Shown: positions 18,593 to 27,414 of the stretch, piece by piece | Layout: each line of letters begins with the position of its first letter | Position numbering within the stretch: position 1 is the stretch's first letter | Assembly: GCF_904846285.1 (NCBI RefSeq) | Contig: NZ_CAJHAD010000009.1 | Location: 51,299-115,298 of the forward strand | Reading direction: 5' to 3' | DNA from: Psychrobacter immobilis | GTDB lineage: Bacteria; Pseudomonadota; Gammaproteobacteria; Pseudomonadales; Moraxellaceae | DNA length: 64,000 bases | Notes under the pieces: model-generated | Told to the model about the DNA's origin: nothing | Database searches by the model: none | What the model saw: only the letters and a program-made list of their open reading frames with translations | Translations under genes and position numbers: made by a program

Positions 18593-18949
18593 TTACTGAG
18601 CTGGTTCTTCAACTACAACTTCGTCAGCTGCGTCAACTGCTGGAGTTTCGCTAGCTACGTCAACGCTAGTAGTAGTACCGTCTACAGGTACTTCAGCATC
18701 GATTTCGTTAGTAGCAGTATTAGCTTGTGCATCAGCGATGTCAGCTGACGCAGCGTCTACAGCTTCAACAGCATCAGCAGGAACAGCTTCGCCTTCAACA
18801 GCAGCTTGGTCTAGGTTTTCTTGCGCGTCAGTTACTTCTTCTTTCGCGTCAGATAAATCTTCAGCAGCGTTTTCTTTGTTGCTATCACAGGCAGTAAGGC
18901 CCATAGTTGCAGTCATGATACCAGCTAGAGCAAGTAATTTTAAGTTCAT
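18593..18949 (-). CDS. Small acidic Ala-rich lipoprotein, unknown function
   Basis: 118 residues. A signal peptide of 20 residues ends in the lipobox LTAC, giving Cys21 as the lipidation site; Asp at +2 would favour inner-membrane retention under the E. coli Lol rule. The mature part is very acidic and dominated by Ala, Asp, Glu, Val and Thr. Residues 25-60 (DLSDAKEEVTDAQENLDQAA) have a heptad-like, helical pattern; the rest looks disordered (VDAADEVVVEEPAQ at the end). No domain is recognised. It has a good GGAGAAAACCTT upstream region and its own terminator, so it is probably expressed well as a single gene. It would be processed by lgt and lnt of this same window. Confidence 0.8.
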   Translation of the reverse strand: MNLKLLALAGIMTATMGLTACDSNKENAAEDLSDAKEEVTDAQENLDQAAVEGEAVPADAVEAVDAASADIADAQANTATNEIDAEVPVDGTTTSVDVASETPAVDAADEVVVEEPAQ

Positions 18950-19585
18950 AAGGTTTTCTCCGGGAAAATGAAATGATCAGTAGCAGCAAAAAAGGTTGAA
19001 TATCCAAGATGTCTCAGAATTCAACTAGTATTAATCACAGCTACTCAGCTTCCACGCATTCTATATGATTTCTTGCTAGATAGAAAGGGCCTGTACAATT
19101 AAGTAACAATAAAATTGTAAATAGGGTTTTACTTTGCCTATTTACTATAATTTTTAATACAACTAGCCAAATTAATCGACGTATAATCAATGACATCAGT
19201 GTGATTTAAGAGCTTTCCTATCAAAGGTTTTCTCTAATGACTAGGGTGCTATTTTATACCCATTTTTTGACTATTGTTAGTACAAATACCATCAAATATA
19301 GCCATTGAATGATGAATATTAGCAAGGTATAAATAGCAATGGTATTCGTAAAAGCTATTAATAAAAGTGATAAGAAATTAATCTTTAGGAATCAAGTAGC
19401 ATGGACGTCAGAAGCACGGTTTGGCCTCTTTTTTTACTGCTAATGGTCAATAAAAAATTGAAAGTGACAAAATAAAATATGCAATCAAGGGATTGAGCGC
19501 AATATTATCTAATATCCATAACTATATAACAGCGCTAACGACGATATGTATAGCAATATCTATCGTATTTTTTAGGAGAAATAGT
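18950..19585. other. Intergenic region before the zinc metallopeptidase gene
   Basis: 636 bp, AT-rich, divergent spacer. An inverted pair AATACCAT (about 19285) / ATGGTATT (about 19339) could form a long-loop hairpin. A frame open from 19493 gives 31 residues in front of the metallopeptidase start but lacks a ribosome binding site. Nothing else stands out. Confidence 0.4.
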
Positions 19586-20473
19586 ATGAAATGGCAAGAC
19601 AGACGCGGTAGCTCTAATGTACGCACAAGCACTGGCGGCGGTAAGATGATAGGTGGCGGTATCGGCGGTATTATTATTGCTGGTATTTTATGGTTGGTAT
19701 TTGGGGTCAATCCGATGACCGCACTACAAACAGGTCAAGTGGTCGCGGGCGGTGGCAGTAATACCTCTACTGAGCCTGCGACCAGTGACGACCGTGATAC
19801 ACGCTTTGTAAAAGTAGTGTTGGCGGATACGGAAGAAGTTTGGCATCAAATATTTAATGAAGCGGGCAGTACCTATAAAGAGCCATCACTGATTTTATTT
19901 AATGGGCAAGTCAGTTCCGCTTGTGGTAGCGCTAGTGCGGCAACCGGACCTTTTTATTGCCCAGGCGATCAAACGGTGTATTTGGATACGTCTTTCTTTG
20001 TAGAAATGCGCCAAAACTTAGGCATTACTGGCGATGAGCAAGGCTCTGGTGATAGTGAAAATCAAGGAAAAGCGGGAGATTTCGCTCAAGCGTATGTCAT
20101 ATCTCATGAAGTTGGTCATCATGTACAAACCTTGTTAGGTATTACCCAGCAAGTAAATGAAGCCAGCCGTCAAGTTACTCGTGCACAAGCCAATAAGCTA
20201 TCGGTATTACAAGAACTACAGGCGGATTGTTTTGCCGGCGTTTGGGCACAGCGTAATCAAGAGCGTGTGCAATTTTTAGAGGCGGGCGATATCGATGAAG
20301 CAATTAACGCTGCTGGTCAAATCGGCGACGATCGCTTGGCGCGTGCCAGTGGTGGTGAGGTAGTTCCTGATAACTTTACTCATGGTACCAGCCAGCAGCG
20401 CGTTCAGTGGTTTACTCGTGGATTAGAAAGTGGCAATATTCAATCTTGCGATACTTTTAGTGGAGCCCTATAA
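19586..20473 (+). CDS. Neutral zinc metallopeptidase, YpfJ family
   Basis: A 295-residue membrane-anchored protein of the YpfJ/KPN_02809 neutral zinc metallopeptidase family. I set the start at ATG 19586 (MKWQDRRGSSNV, family-typical) because AGGAGAAATAGT precedes it. Domains: short cytosolic basic N-terminus, Gly/Ile transmembrane helix at about 24-45, then a periplasmic peptidase domain. The zinc-binding motif HEVGHHVQ (HExxH) is clear in the second half, with downstream ELQADCFAGVWA supplying the third ligand region. Physiological substrates are unknown. A perfect terminator follows. Confidence 0.9.
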   Translation: MKWQDRRGSSNVRTSTGGGKMIGGGIGGIIIAGILWLVFGVNPMTALQTGQVVAGGGSNTSTEPATSDDRDTRFVKVVLADTEEVWHQIFNEAGSTYKEPSLILFNGQVSSACGSASAATGPFYCPGDQTVYLDTSFFVEMRQNLGITGDEQGSGDSENQGKAGDFAQAYVISHEVGHHVQTLLGITQQVNEASRQVTRAQANKLSVLQELQADCFAGVWAQRNQERVQFLEAGDIDEAINAAGQIGDDRLARASGGEVVPDNFTHGTSQQRVQWFTRGLESGNIQSCDTFSGAL

Positions 20474-20514
20474 GCAGTAGAGTATTGTAAAAGTCTTGCG
20501 TAATTGATAAACAT

Positions 20515-20545
20515 AAAAAAGCCTGCAATTTAATTGCAGGCTTTT
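20515..20545 (+). terminator. Intrinsic terminator after the metallopeptidase
   Basis: GCCTGCAAT / ATTGCAGGC with a 3-nt loop, A-run on the left and TTTTT on the right; can work in both directions. Confidence 0.88.
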
Positions 20546-20612
20546 TGCTTTAATAGCTGAAAATTTCGTAATATAAAATCTTATAAGATAGCTATTAAAA
20601 TCTTAAAATAAA

Positions 20613-20861
20613 TTAGCGGCGAGTTTGGTCAAGAATGTACGCACCAGCGCCACCAATTGCAGCACCACCTAAGGCACCGCGCGCAATACCTTTACTATTG
20701 CTGCCACTTTTAAGAAGGGCACCAGCAGCTGCACCAGCGGCTGCGCCTTTAGCAGTGTTGTTTAAGCCAGAGTTATAACCATAACCGTTATTAGCACAAC
20801 CGCCCATCATAAGAGCAGAGCTAGCAATAGCTGTTAGTGCAAAAGTTTTAGCAAATTTCAT
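20613..20861 (-). CDS. Glycine-zipper lipoprotein (OsmB/YMGG-like)
   Basis: An 82-residue small lipoprotein. ATG 20861 (MKFAKTFALT) is preferred; an upstream in-frame ATG at 20897 would add 12 polar residues before the signal peptide. The signal peptide ends in the lipobox MGGC. The mature part is a glycine zipper: AAAGAAAGALLK, then ARGALGGAAIGGAGAYIL, a pattern that usually inserts in or packs against membranes. Such proteins are often osmotic or envelope-stress related in other bacteria (family knowledge, not shown here). Convergent with the metallopeptidase gene. Confidence 0.82.
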   Translation of the reverse strand: MKFAKTFALTAIASSALMMGGCANNGYGYNSGLNNTAKGAAAGAAAGALLKSGSNSKGIARGALGGAAIGGAGAYILDQTRR

Positions 20862-21241
20862 GGTGTCACCTATTAAGTCGTCAAGTTTGAAATCCAATAT
20901 ACAGGATGTATCTAAATATGTCTGTACTACTTTGCATAATAGCCTGTTTATCTCTTTCTAGTCGTAGTAAAAAAGCTAATCTTTGCAAATAATCTGTAAA
21001 GTATGTTGCTTTACTATATCGGCGGTAGGGCTTTTGCTTACAGTCATTGTATTAATAATGAAAGTCCGCTAACTCTTTTTAAGAATTATCCTAGCAATTT
21101 CTAGAATAGTTGATGGTTTTTAAGGCTATAAGAAGAAAGTATTTAAACGAGCATTTGAAAAATAAAAAAGACCGCCCTAAGGCAGTCTTTGTTTTTCAAA
21201 CCTATAACTAGATAATCAAGCTAATAAAATACGACTATCAA
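20862..21241. other. Intergenic region between rho and glycine-zipper gene
   Basis: 380 bp. It holds the rho terminator at 21168-21191; the rest is an AT-rich promoter region for the minus-strand lipoprotein gene, without a confident motif. Confidence 0.4.
21168..21191 (-). terminator. Intrinsic terminator of rho
   Basis: On the minus strand AAAGACTGCC / GGCGGTCTTT pair fully with one G-U, with a 4-nt loop and a TTTTTT tail; on the plus strand the G-U becomes a mismatch, so it is built for rho. Confidence 0.85.
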
Positions 21242-22510
21242 TTAGTTTTGTGATTTACGTTTCATTTGCTCAAAGAACTCGTCGTTGGTCTTAGCTTCTT
21301 TTAGACGGTCTAGCAAGAACTCAGTCGCTTGGACGCCATCCATTGGTTGAAGTAGTTTACGCAAAATCCAAACTTTACGTAGCTTGTCTTCATCAAGCAG
21401 GCGCTCTTCGCGGCGCGTGCCCGATTTTTTGATATTAATGGCTGGGAAGACGCGTTTTTCAGCCAAGTCACGCTCAAGTGTAATTTCTTGGTTACCGGTT
21501 CCTTTGAATTCTTCAAAGATAACGCTGTCCATTTTACTACCCGTATCAATCAGTGCACTGGCAATAATGGTCAAGCTGCCGCCTTCTTCGATGTTACGTG
21601 CAGCACCAAAGAAGCGCTTTGGACGCTCTAACGCATTGGCATCCAAACCACCGGTCAATACTTTACCTGACGATGGAATCACGGTGTTGTAGGCGCGGGC
21701 AAGACGGGTAATAGAGTCAAGTAAGATGACCACGTCTTGTTTATGCTCAACCAAACGCTTGGCTTTTTCGATGACCATTTCAGCCACTTGGACATGACGT
21801 TGTGGCGGCTCATCAAAGGTAGATGCTACGACTTCGCCGCGTACGGTACGCACCATCTCAGTCACTTCTTCTGGACGCTCGTCAATCAAGAGTACGATTA
21901 AATAACACTCAGGGTTATTACGGGTAATTGACTGCGCGATGGTCTGTAGCAGCATGGTTTTACCCGCTTTTGGCGGGGCGACGATAATCGAGCGCTGACC
22001 TTTACCAATCGGGGCAATTAGGTCAATAATACGACCAGTCAAATCTTCAGTCGTACCATTACCCAGTTCAAGTTTTAACTGCTCAGTAGGGAATAGCGGC
22101 GTTAAGTTCTCAAAAATCAGCTTATGACGTGAGCGATCAGGCGTATCAAAGTTAATCTCACCGACTTTTAATAGCGCAAAATAACGCTCAGAATCTTTTG
22201 GTGGACGAATGGTACCAGCGATACTGTCGCCAGTCTTTAAGGTAAAGCGACGGATTTGACTTGGGCTGACATAGATATCGTCAGGACCTGCTAAATAAGA
22301 GCCTTCAGATGAGCGCAAAAAGCCAAAACCATCAGGAAGAACCTCAAGCACGCCGTCACCATAAATGGCTTCACCGTTACGGGCATGGGTTTTTAAAATA
22401 GCAAAGATAATGTCTTGTTTACGGCTACGCGCCATATTATCAAGACCCATGTCTTTGGCGATGGCCAAAAGCTCAGCGATTGATTTTTTCTTTAATTCAG
22501 TAAGATTCAT
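21242..22510 (-). CDS. rho: Transcription termination factor Rho
   Basis: A hexameric RNA-dependent ATPase that ends transcription of untranslated RNA. The 422 residues are collinear with the family: N-terminal helical SAP-like region ([15 protein letters not shown]), the cold-shock-like RNA-binding domain ([18 protein letters not shown]), Walker [10 protein letters not shown], Walker [17 protein letters not shown], the Q-loop/R-loop [14 protein letters not shown] region, and a C-terminus close to E. coli. A roughly 350-nt leader and a strong promoter lie upstream. trxA lies upstream on the same strand with its own terminator, echoing the trxA-rho order of E. coli. Confidence 0.97.
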   Translation of the reverse strand: MNLTELKKKSIAELLAIAKDMGLDNMARSRKQDIIFAILKTHARNGEAIYGDGVLEVLPDGFGFLRSSEGSYLAGPDDIYVSPSQIRRFTLKTGDSIAGTIRPPKDSERYFALLKVGEINFDTPDRSRHKLIFENLTPLFPTEQLKLELGNGTTEDLTGRIIDLIAPIGKGQRSIIVAPPKAGKTMLLQTIAQSITRNNPECYLIVLLIDERPEEVTEMVRTVRGEVVASTFDEPPQRHVQVAEMVIEKAKRLVEHKQDVVILLDSITRLARAYNTVIPSSGKVLTGGLDANALERPKRFFGAARNIEEGGSLTIIASALIDTGSKMDSVIFEEFKGTGNQEITLERDLAEKRVFPAINIKKSGTRREERLLDEDKLRKVWILRKLLQPMDGVQATEFLLDRLKEAKTNDEFFEQMKRKSQN

Positions 22511-22867
22511 AGATAGGTCATTAGCAGTTGGTCAGATGAGAGATGCCATTATCAGCACAAATCAAGACATTGATTAAACAAGGGGATATAGGGCGATACA
22601 GGTATATACATAGCATTGGGGTTTATGTAGGATAGATTTTATGTGCCAGCTTATGGAAGCGTTGCAAGAAATATAGGCACGCTCATAAGAGGTAAAAATA
22701 AAGAAGTCTACATAAGAGTCTGCGTCAAAAACTCAATATCAGTAATTGTGTTTAATCATTGCGTTCAGTAGTGGTGTTTTATAATGACGATTGTGTTTTT
22801 GTTGATAAACACGAGGAGAATAGCGACAAGACACTTAGGAAAATAGTTAGTTTTCTCTTGTCAGCAG

Positions 22868-22897
22868 ACTATACGGCCTTCAGGCTTGCATTGTCAA
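22868..22897 (-). promoter_or_regulatory. Strong sigma70 promoter of rho
   Basis: On the minus strand a perfect TTGACA (22892-22897) and TATAGT (22868-22873) are separated by 18 bp. Confidence 0.65.
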
Positions 22898-22950
22898 TAA
22901 TTTTTGCCAAAAAATTCGCATAATCTCGTTTTTTGCTCAGAAAAGCAGCA

Positions 22951-22986
22951 AAAAAGCCATTATCTGCTGCAGACAATGGCTTTTTT
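22951..22986. terminator. Intrinsic terminator of trxA
   Basis: AAAAAGCCATT / AATGGCTTTTTT stem around a 13-nt loop that itself contains CTGCTGCAG; serves trxA on the minus strand. Confidence 0.82.
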
Positions 22987-23037
22987 GATGTCGGTCTTTA
23001 TATAAAAACCTTTTAGTAAACAACTACTAGAAAACGA

Positions 23038-23364
23038 TTATAGATGTTTATCCAGTACGGCTGCCAATGCTGCTTTTGGCTGTAGACCCATCACTGAATC
23101 GACTTTTTCGCCGTCTTTAAAGACAAACAAGGTAGGAATGTTGCGAATACCAAAACGGCTAGCCGCTTGTGGGTTATTATCAACGTCGACTTTAACGATT
23201 TTAACTTTACCTTGGTACTCAGTCGCTAAATCTTCTAAAATAGGTGCGATCGCTTTACAAGGACCACACCAAGTTGCCCAAAAGTCTACTAGAACTGGCA
23301 CGTCTGATTGTAGGACATCTTGGTCAAAGTTTGCATCGGTAGTGTTAACAATAAGGTCTGACAT
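23038..23364 (-). CDS. trxA: Thioredoxin 1
   Basis: A 108-residue cytosolic disulfide reductase, electron donor for ribonucleotide reductase and others. The active site WCGPCK is present in the context [12 protein letters not shown], as are the cis-proline region [12 protein letters not shown] and the C-terminal helix [10 protein letters not shown]. The length is standard. AGAGAGATAAATT precedes the ATG. The order trxA then rho on one strand matches that in enterobacteria. Confidence 0.97.
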   Translation of the reverse strand: MSDLIVNTTDANFDQDVLQSDVPVLVDFWATWCGPCKAIAPILEDLATEYQGKVKIVKVDVDNNPQAASRFGIRNIPTLFVFKDGEKVDSVMGLQPKAALAAVLDKHL

Positions 23365-23818
23365 AATTTATCTCTCTTGTTTTATTATTTCTATTACCAA
23401 CCATCGATATAAATATGAGGGTCATATTAAATAGATGAACGGCTAAAGAATGGTTAAGCAGGGGTGAAATTCTGCCATTATATTAACATGTTTGCTCAAA
23501 GTTGACAGACGCAGGCTGGTTAAATTGTTTAACAATTACTATTAGCACAATAAATCGAAACATAACGATACAGGTTATGTTTTATCTGTCACTTGTCATC
23601 GCTGTCGTCATTTTTAACGTAAATCCAGTCGTCGCTTTTAATAATGGTCAAATACTGATTTATTATTATATTTAATAGGTCATTCAAAGTCGATTTTGTT
23701 CAAAATGAATTTTATCCAAAATTAAGAGTAGTTTTATTAACAATGGCTTTGATATTGAAGTTAATGAATATCAAAACCTTATCAATATATAACCCATTAC
23801 TATAAGTAGCTAAATTTT
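23365..23818. other. Divergent trxA / pseudouridine synthase spacer with two palindromes
   Basis: 454 bp, AT-rich. A perfect AATTGTT-T-AACAATT palindrome (23523-23537) and a 9-bp inverted repeat AAACATAAC / GTTATGTTT with a 7-nt loop (23558-23582) sit 20 bp apart. They could be operator sites or a small transcript end; no T-run terminator. Confidence 0.5.
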
Positions 23819-24532
23819 ATGCCTTTCACTGATGAAAAAATAGACGCCCTGAACGCCCAAGAAAATGCGTATCCACTCGAGTTTTTTCAGACATTTGCGC
23901 AAGCCGTGACCGTCTATGAAGACGATGATATTTGGGTCGTCAATAAGCCTGCAGGCTTATTGAGTGTCGATGGTAAAACGCTCAAGGTGAGTTTATTGGC
24001 GCGGCTTGAGCGCGCCAATCCGGCGGTTAAGTTGATTCATCGTCTAGATATGGATACCTCAGGGCTACTGATTTTTGCTAAAAATGCGGCGGCACAAACC
24101 CATATCAGTAAGCAGTTTATTGAACGGCTGCCGCAAAAAAGCTATCAAGCACGTGTTTTTGGTCAGTGGCAAAGCGTCGGTGCTAAAGGGGATATATCGG
24201 TGCCAGTACGTTATGAGCCTACAACCAAGCCACGCCATATCGTCGATCATGATTGGTCAAAACATGCGCTGACGCTGTATGAGGTGCTGGCGCATGAAGA
24301 ATGCAATGGTGAGCCAGTCACTCGCGTTCTGCTAAAGCCTGTGACCGGTCGCAGTCATCAGCTACGCGTCCATATGGTACATGTTGGTCATGTGATGATT
24401 GGCGATCCAATTTACGCCGAAGGTACGGCATTAACCATTGCGCCACGGCTCAATTTACATGCCCAACAATTGCGTCTTAAACATCCTACACTTGGCGCGT
24501 GGATGGACTGGGAAAGTCCAAGTCCCTTTTAA
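23819..24532 (+). CDS. RluA-family pseudouridine synthase
   Basis: A 237-residue RNA pseudouridine synthase. The catalytic motif HRLDMDTSGLLIFAK contains the essential Asp of the RluA family. Family motifs WVVNKPAGLLSVDG (start of the domain), PVTGRSHQLRVHM and LHAQQLRLKHP are present. There is no N-terminal S4 domain, so it resembles RluA or the short RluA-like proteins rather than RluC or RluD. Target is probably 23S rRNA and/or tRNA position 32 if it is RluA itself, which the sequence alone does not settle. The ribosome binding site is poor. The monooxygenase gene starts 58 bp downstream. Confidence 0.88.
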   Translation: MPFTDEKIDALNAQENAYPLEFFQTFAQAVTVYEDDDIWVVNKPAGLLSVDGKTLKVSLLARLERANPAVKLIHRLDMDTSGLLIFAKNAAAQTHISKQFIERLPQKSYQARVFGQWQSVGAKGDISVPVRYEPTTKPRHIVDHDWSKHALTLYEVLAHEECNGEPVTRVLLKPVTGRSHQLRVHMVHVGHVMIGDPIYAEGTALTIAPRLNLHAQQLRLKHPTLGAWMDWESPSPF

Positions 24533-24590
24533 ATGGCTTGCTGTTAAACTGAGTTTATAAAACCCATCATGCAAAAACAAGGACCGTATT

Positions 24591-26222
24591 ATGCTTGATA
24601 TGAATACCGCCAAAAAGGCGCTTAAACAGCGCTTTAAACCTAAATCGTCGTCATCCGCCTCAAGTATGCCAGTCGATTTTGAAGTGCTTATTATCGGCGC
24701 TGGTATTGCCGGTATCGGTATGGCGTGTCGATTGCAGCAGCAAAAGCACAAAGCGCTGTTTGGCCATAAAAGTCCAAGTCGCTTAAAACAGCTAGTAAAA
24801 AGGAAGCAGAAAAAAGGCACACAGCGCTTTGTGATATTAGAAAAACGCGCGGATTTGGGCGGTACGTGGGATTTATTTACTTATCCTGGGGTGCGTTCCG
24901 ACTCTGATGCTTTGACCTTTGGCTATAGCTTTCGTCCGTGGTTGAACCATCGGGTATTGGCAAAAGGCGGTGATATTAAAAGCTATATTGCCGATACGGC
25001 GCGCGAGTTTAGTGTCACTGAGCATATTCGCTATCAGCATGAAGTACAGCAGCTGTCTTGGTCAAGCCATAACCAGCAATGGACAGCGACGGTAAAAAAC
25101 CATGTAAGTGGTGAGGTGTTTACCTTAACGGCAAAGTTTGTCGTGGGTGCCACAGGCTACTATGATTATGAGCAAGCTTATCGCCCGCATTTTGATAAAG
25201 AAGAGGACTTTGAGGGCGCTATTATCCATCCACAGCATTGGCAAAATGTTGATTATGACGATAAAAAAGTCATCATTATTGGTAGTGGTGCGACAGCGAT
25301 GACGTTATTACCAGCGCTAGTGGACGAGGCGGGCGAGCAATGCGCGCAGCATGTTACGATGCTACAGCGGTCGCCGACCTATGTGGCAAGCGTACCGGGC
25401 GATGATTATGCGCTTGATTGGTTGGCAGGTAAGTTTTCGCCATTATCAAAAACGCAAGCTTATAAGCTACTGCGCGCGCGTAATGTGTTGATGCAACAAG
25501 GGACTTATCGAGCGGCTGTGTTTGCGCCCAAAGTGATGAAAGCATTATTAAAACGTGGCGTTAAAAGCGAATTAAAGGGCAGCGGTGTTAATATTGCGCA
25601 CTTTATGCCTGCTTATAATCCGTGGGATGAGCGGCTTTGTGCGGTGCCAGACAGTGATTTATTTATGGCATTACATGGCAACAGAGCCGCCGTGGTGACC
25701 GACCAAATCAGCCACTTTACCAAAACTGGCATCATGCTTGATTCTGGTAAACACCTCGATGCTGATATTATTGTGACCGCAACCGGGCTAAAGCTGCAAA
25801 TGCTTGGCGGCGCTAAAGTATATATTGATGGGCAAGCAATCGATATCGGCTCGCGCATGACCTATAAGGCGGTGATGGTTGAAGGCGTGCCAAATATGGT
25901 GGCGCTATTTGGTTATACCAATGCTTCGTGGACGCTAAAAATTGACTTGGCTTGTCAGTATGTGCTGCGCTTGCTCAACCATATGCATAAGCACCGTTAT
26001 CAGGTAGCTTTGCCACACGCAAAAACTGCACATAGCGAGGCGCATACGCAGCCAGATACGGTCATGGGTGCGCTAGCGGCAGGTTATGTGCAGCGCGCGC
26101 AACACGAATTACCGAAACAAGGCGACATCTATCCTTGGCGGGTCACCAATAATTATCTGAGTGACCGGGTGATGCTAAAATACCGTAGAATAAAAGACGA
26201 TTGGTTACGCTTCAGTCGTTAA
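24591..26222 (+). CDS. Flavin-containing (Baeyer-Villiger-type) monooxygenase
   Basis: A 543-residue FAD- and NADPH-dependent class B monooxygenase. Seen: FAD Rossmann motif GAGIAG (36-41), GGTWDLFTYPGVRSDSD (91-106), the Baeyer-Villiger fingerprint F-x-G-x3-H-x3-W as FEGAIIHPQHW (about 208-218), and the NADPH Rossmann motif IIGSGATAM. It would oxidise a ketone to an ester or lactone, or oxygenate a soft nucleophile; substrate unknown. A basic insertion at about 51-79 interrupts the FAD Rossmann fold between the first helix and the second strand. The N-terminus (1-28) is a polar, Ser/Lys-rich extension. It could be cotranscribed with the pseudouridine synthase upstream. Confidence 0.87.
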   Translation: MLDMNTAKKALKQRFKPKSSSSASSMPVDFEVLIIGAGIAGIGMACRLQQQKHKALFGHKSPSRLKQLVKRKQKKGTQRFVILEKRADLGGTWDLFTYPGVRSDSDALTFGYSFRPWLNHRVLAKGGDIKSYIADTAREFSVTEHIRYQHEVQQLSWSSHNQQWTATVKNHVSGEVFTLTAKFVVGATGYYDYEQAYRPHFDKEEDFEGAIIHPQHWQNVDYDDKKVIIIGSGATAMTLLPALVDEAGEQCAQHVTMLQRSPTYVASVPGDDYALDWLAGKFSPLSKTQAYKLLRARNVLMQQGTYRAAVFAPKVMKALLKRGVKSELKGSGVNIAHFMPAYNPWDERLCAVPDSDLFMALHGNRAAVVTDQISHFTKTGIMLDSGKHLDADIIVTATGLKLQMLGGAKVYIDGQAIDIGSRMTYKAVMVEGVPNMVALFGYTNASWTLKIDLACQYVLRLLNHMHKHRYQVALPHAKTAHSEAHTQPDTVMGALAAGYVQRAQHELPKQGDIYPWRVTNNYLSDRVMLKYRRIKDDWLRFSR

Positions 26223-26241
26223 GATTTTTAGTGGCTTTTGT

Positions 26242-27177
26242 TCAATTTTTATCGATAAATTCCGAGACTTGCTTGCTTAAGATTTGCCACAAGGTTTCTT
26301 GCGCGCTTTTACTGCCCCACGCGTTATGTGGACTAAATATCACCCGCGGATGGTTAGCAAGGGTTAATAAAGGGTCGTCTTTGACAATCGGCTCTTGCTC
26401 AAATACATCGGTGGCATAACCAATTATTTGCTGGTTGTTAATCGCATCGGTCAGCGCTTGGCTATCGACGATACCGCCACGGGCGACGTTAACAATCAAC
26501 GGCTGCTTAACCATCTTCGCTAAGGTATCTTTATTAATCAAATGCTTGGTTTGCTCGTTTAATGGGCAATGTAAGCTTAGTACATCAGACTGCGCCAGTA
26601 CCTCCTCAAACGCCGTGTAGTCATCATTACGCGGCGTACGTCCTTGGTGCTCCGCCCACAATACCGTCATACCAAAGGCGCGGGCGATTTCGGTGACGCG
26701 TTTGCCAATGTGACCAACACCAATAATACCAAGCGTCTTATCTTCCAAATCTATCAGCGGTATATCGAGCAAGCAAAAATTACCATTGTTTGCCCACGTA
26801 CCATCAGCGACTTTTTCATGATAATGAATGCCAGCGCGCATGGCAGTTAGCATCAACATAAAGGTATGCTCGGGCACGCTTTTGACCGCATAACCCGCGA
26901 CGTTATATAGCGCAACATCATGCTTAGAGCAGGCGTCTTGATCGACATTATTCATGCCTGTTGCGGTCAGTTGGATAAGCTTAAGCTTGGGCAAATTGGC
27001 GATGATGTCAGCGCTGATTTGGACTTTATTGGTAAAAATAATGTCGGCATCTTGACAGCGCTCAATAATCAGCTCCCGAGGCGTATCATCGTAAGTAATG
27101 TAGTCAGTAACGCCGGCAGGTGCTGGCAAGTCGACATTGTCAGAGAAAGTACCTTTGTCTAAAAAAACCGCTTGCAT
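26242..27177 (-). CDS. D-2-hydroxyacid dehydrogenase (NAD)
   Basis: A 311-residue member of the D-isomer-specific 2-hydroxyacid dehydrogenases, closest in wording to glycerate dehydrogenase/hydroxypyruvate reductase (HprA-like). The substrate domain holds KLIQLTATGMNNVD. The NAD-binding domain starts GIIGVGHIGKRV (GxGxxG). The catalytic triad is visible as Arg in VNVARGGIVD, Glu in VFEQEPI, and His in SPHNAWGS. The start has AAGGAAGCATC. Convergent with the monooxygenase gene, only 19 bp apart, with no terminator between them. Confidence 0.88.
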   Translation of the reverse strand: MQAVFLDKGTFSDNVDLPAPAGVTDYITYDDTPRELIIERCQDADIIFTNKVQISADIIANLPKLKLIQLTATGMNNVDQDACSKHDVALYNVAGYAVKSVPEHTFMLMLTAMRAGIHYHEKVADGTWANNGNFCLLDIPLIDLEDKTLGIIGVGHIGKRVTEIARAFGMTVLWAEHQGRTPRNDDYTAFEEVLAQSDVLSLHCPLNEQTKHLINKDTLAKMVKQPLIVNVARGGIVDSQALTDAINNQQIIGYATDVFEQEPIVKDDPLLTLANHPRVIFSPHNAWGSKSAQETLWQILSKQVSEFIDKN

Positions 27178-27340
27178 GATGCTTCCTTATCTCATTGTTA
27201 TTTTAAATAGATTACGTTTTAAATGGTTTTGCATTTTAAATAGGCTTGCATAGTTATCCGCTTAATGTAGCACGTTGCAGGGTTTAGTCAAAAAGCGTGT
27301 CAAACACCCCGTTAAAAGCACGTAAAAAAGCCGACAACAA

Positions 27341-27376
27341 AAAACCTCTACTTCAAGGTGAAGTAGAGGTTTTTTT
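27341..27376. terminator. Intrinsic terminator after the response regulator
   Basis: ACCTCTACTTCA / TGAAGTAGAGGT, a perfect 12-bp stem with a 3-nt loop, flanked by A and T runs; serves the minus-strand signalling genes. Confidence 0.88.
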
Positions 27377-27414
27377 ATGGAACAGTCGTTTTTGTGCGTA
27401 TGTTGTTTTTGTGC

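Larger units (their letters stand above)
22511..23037. other. trxA-rho intergenic region with long rho leader
   Basis: 527 bp. It contains the trxA terminator, a strong minus-strand promoter and about 350 nt of untranslated rho leader. The leader has only tiny ORFs (for example an 11-codon one ending near 22650) with no ribosome binding sites. A long untranslated leader fits the autogenous control known for rho in E. coli. Confidence 0.55.

Noticed and set aside
19493..19585. 31-residue extension of the YpfJ-type peptidase that would add a second hydrophobic segment
   Set aside because: No ribosome binding site, and ATG 19586 with AGGAG gives the family's MKWQ start.
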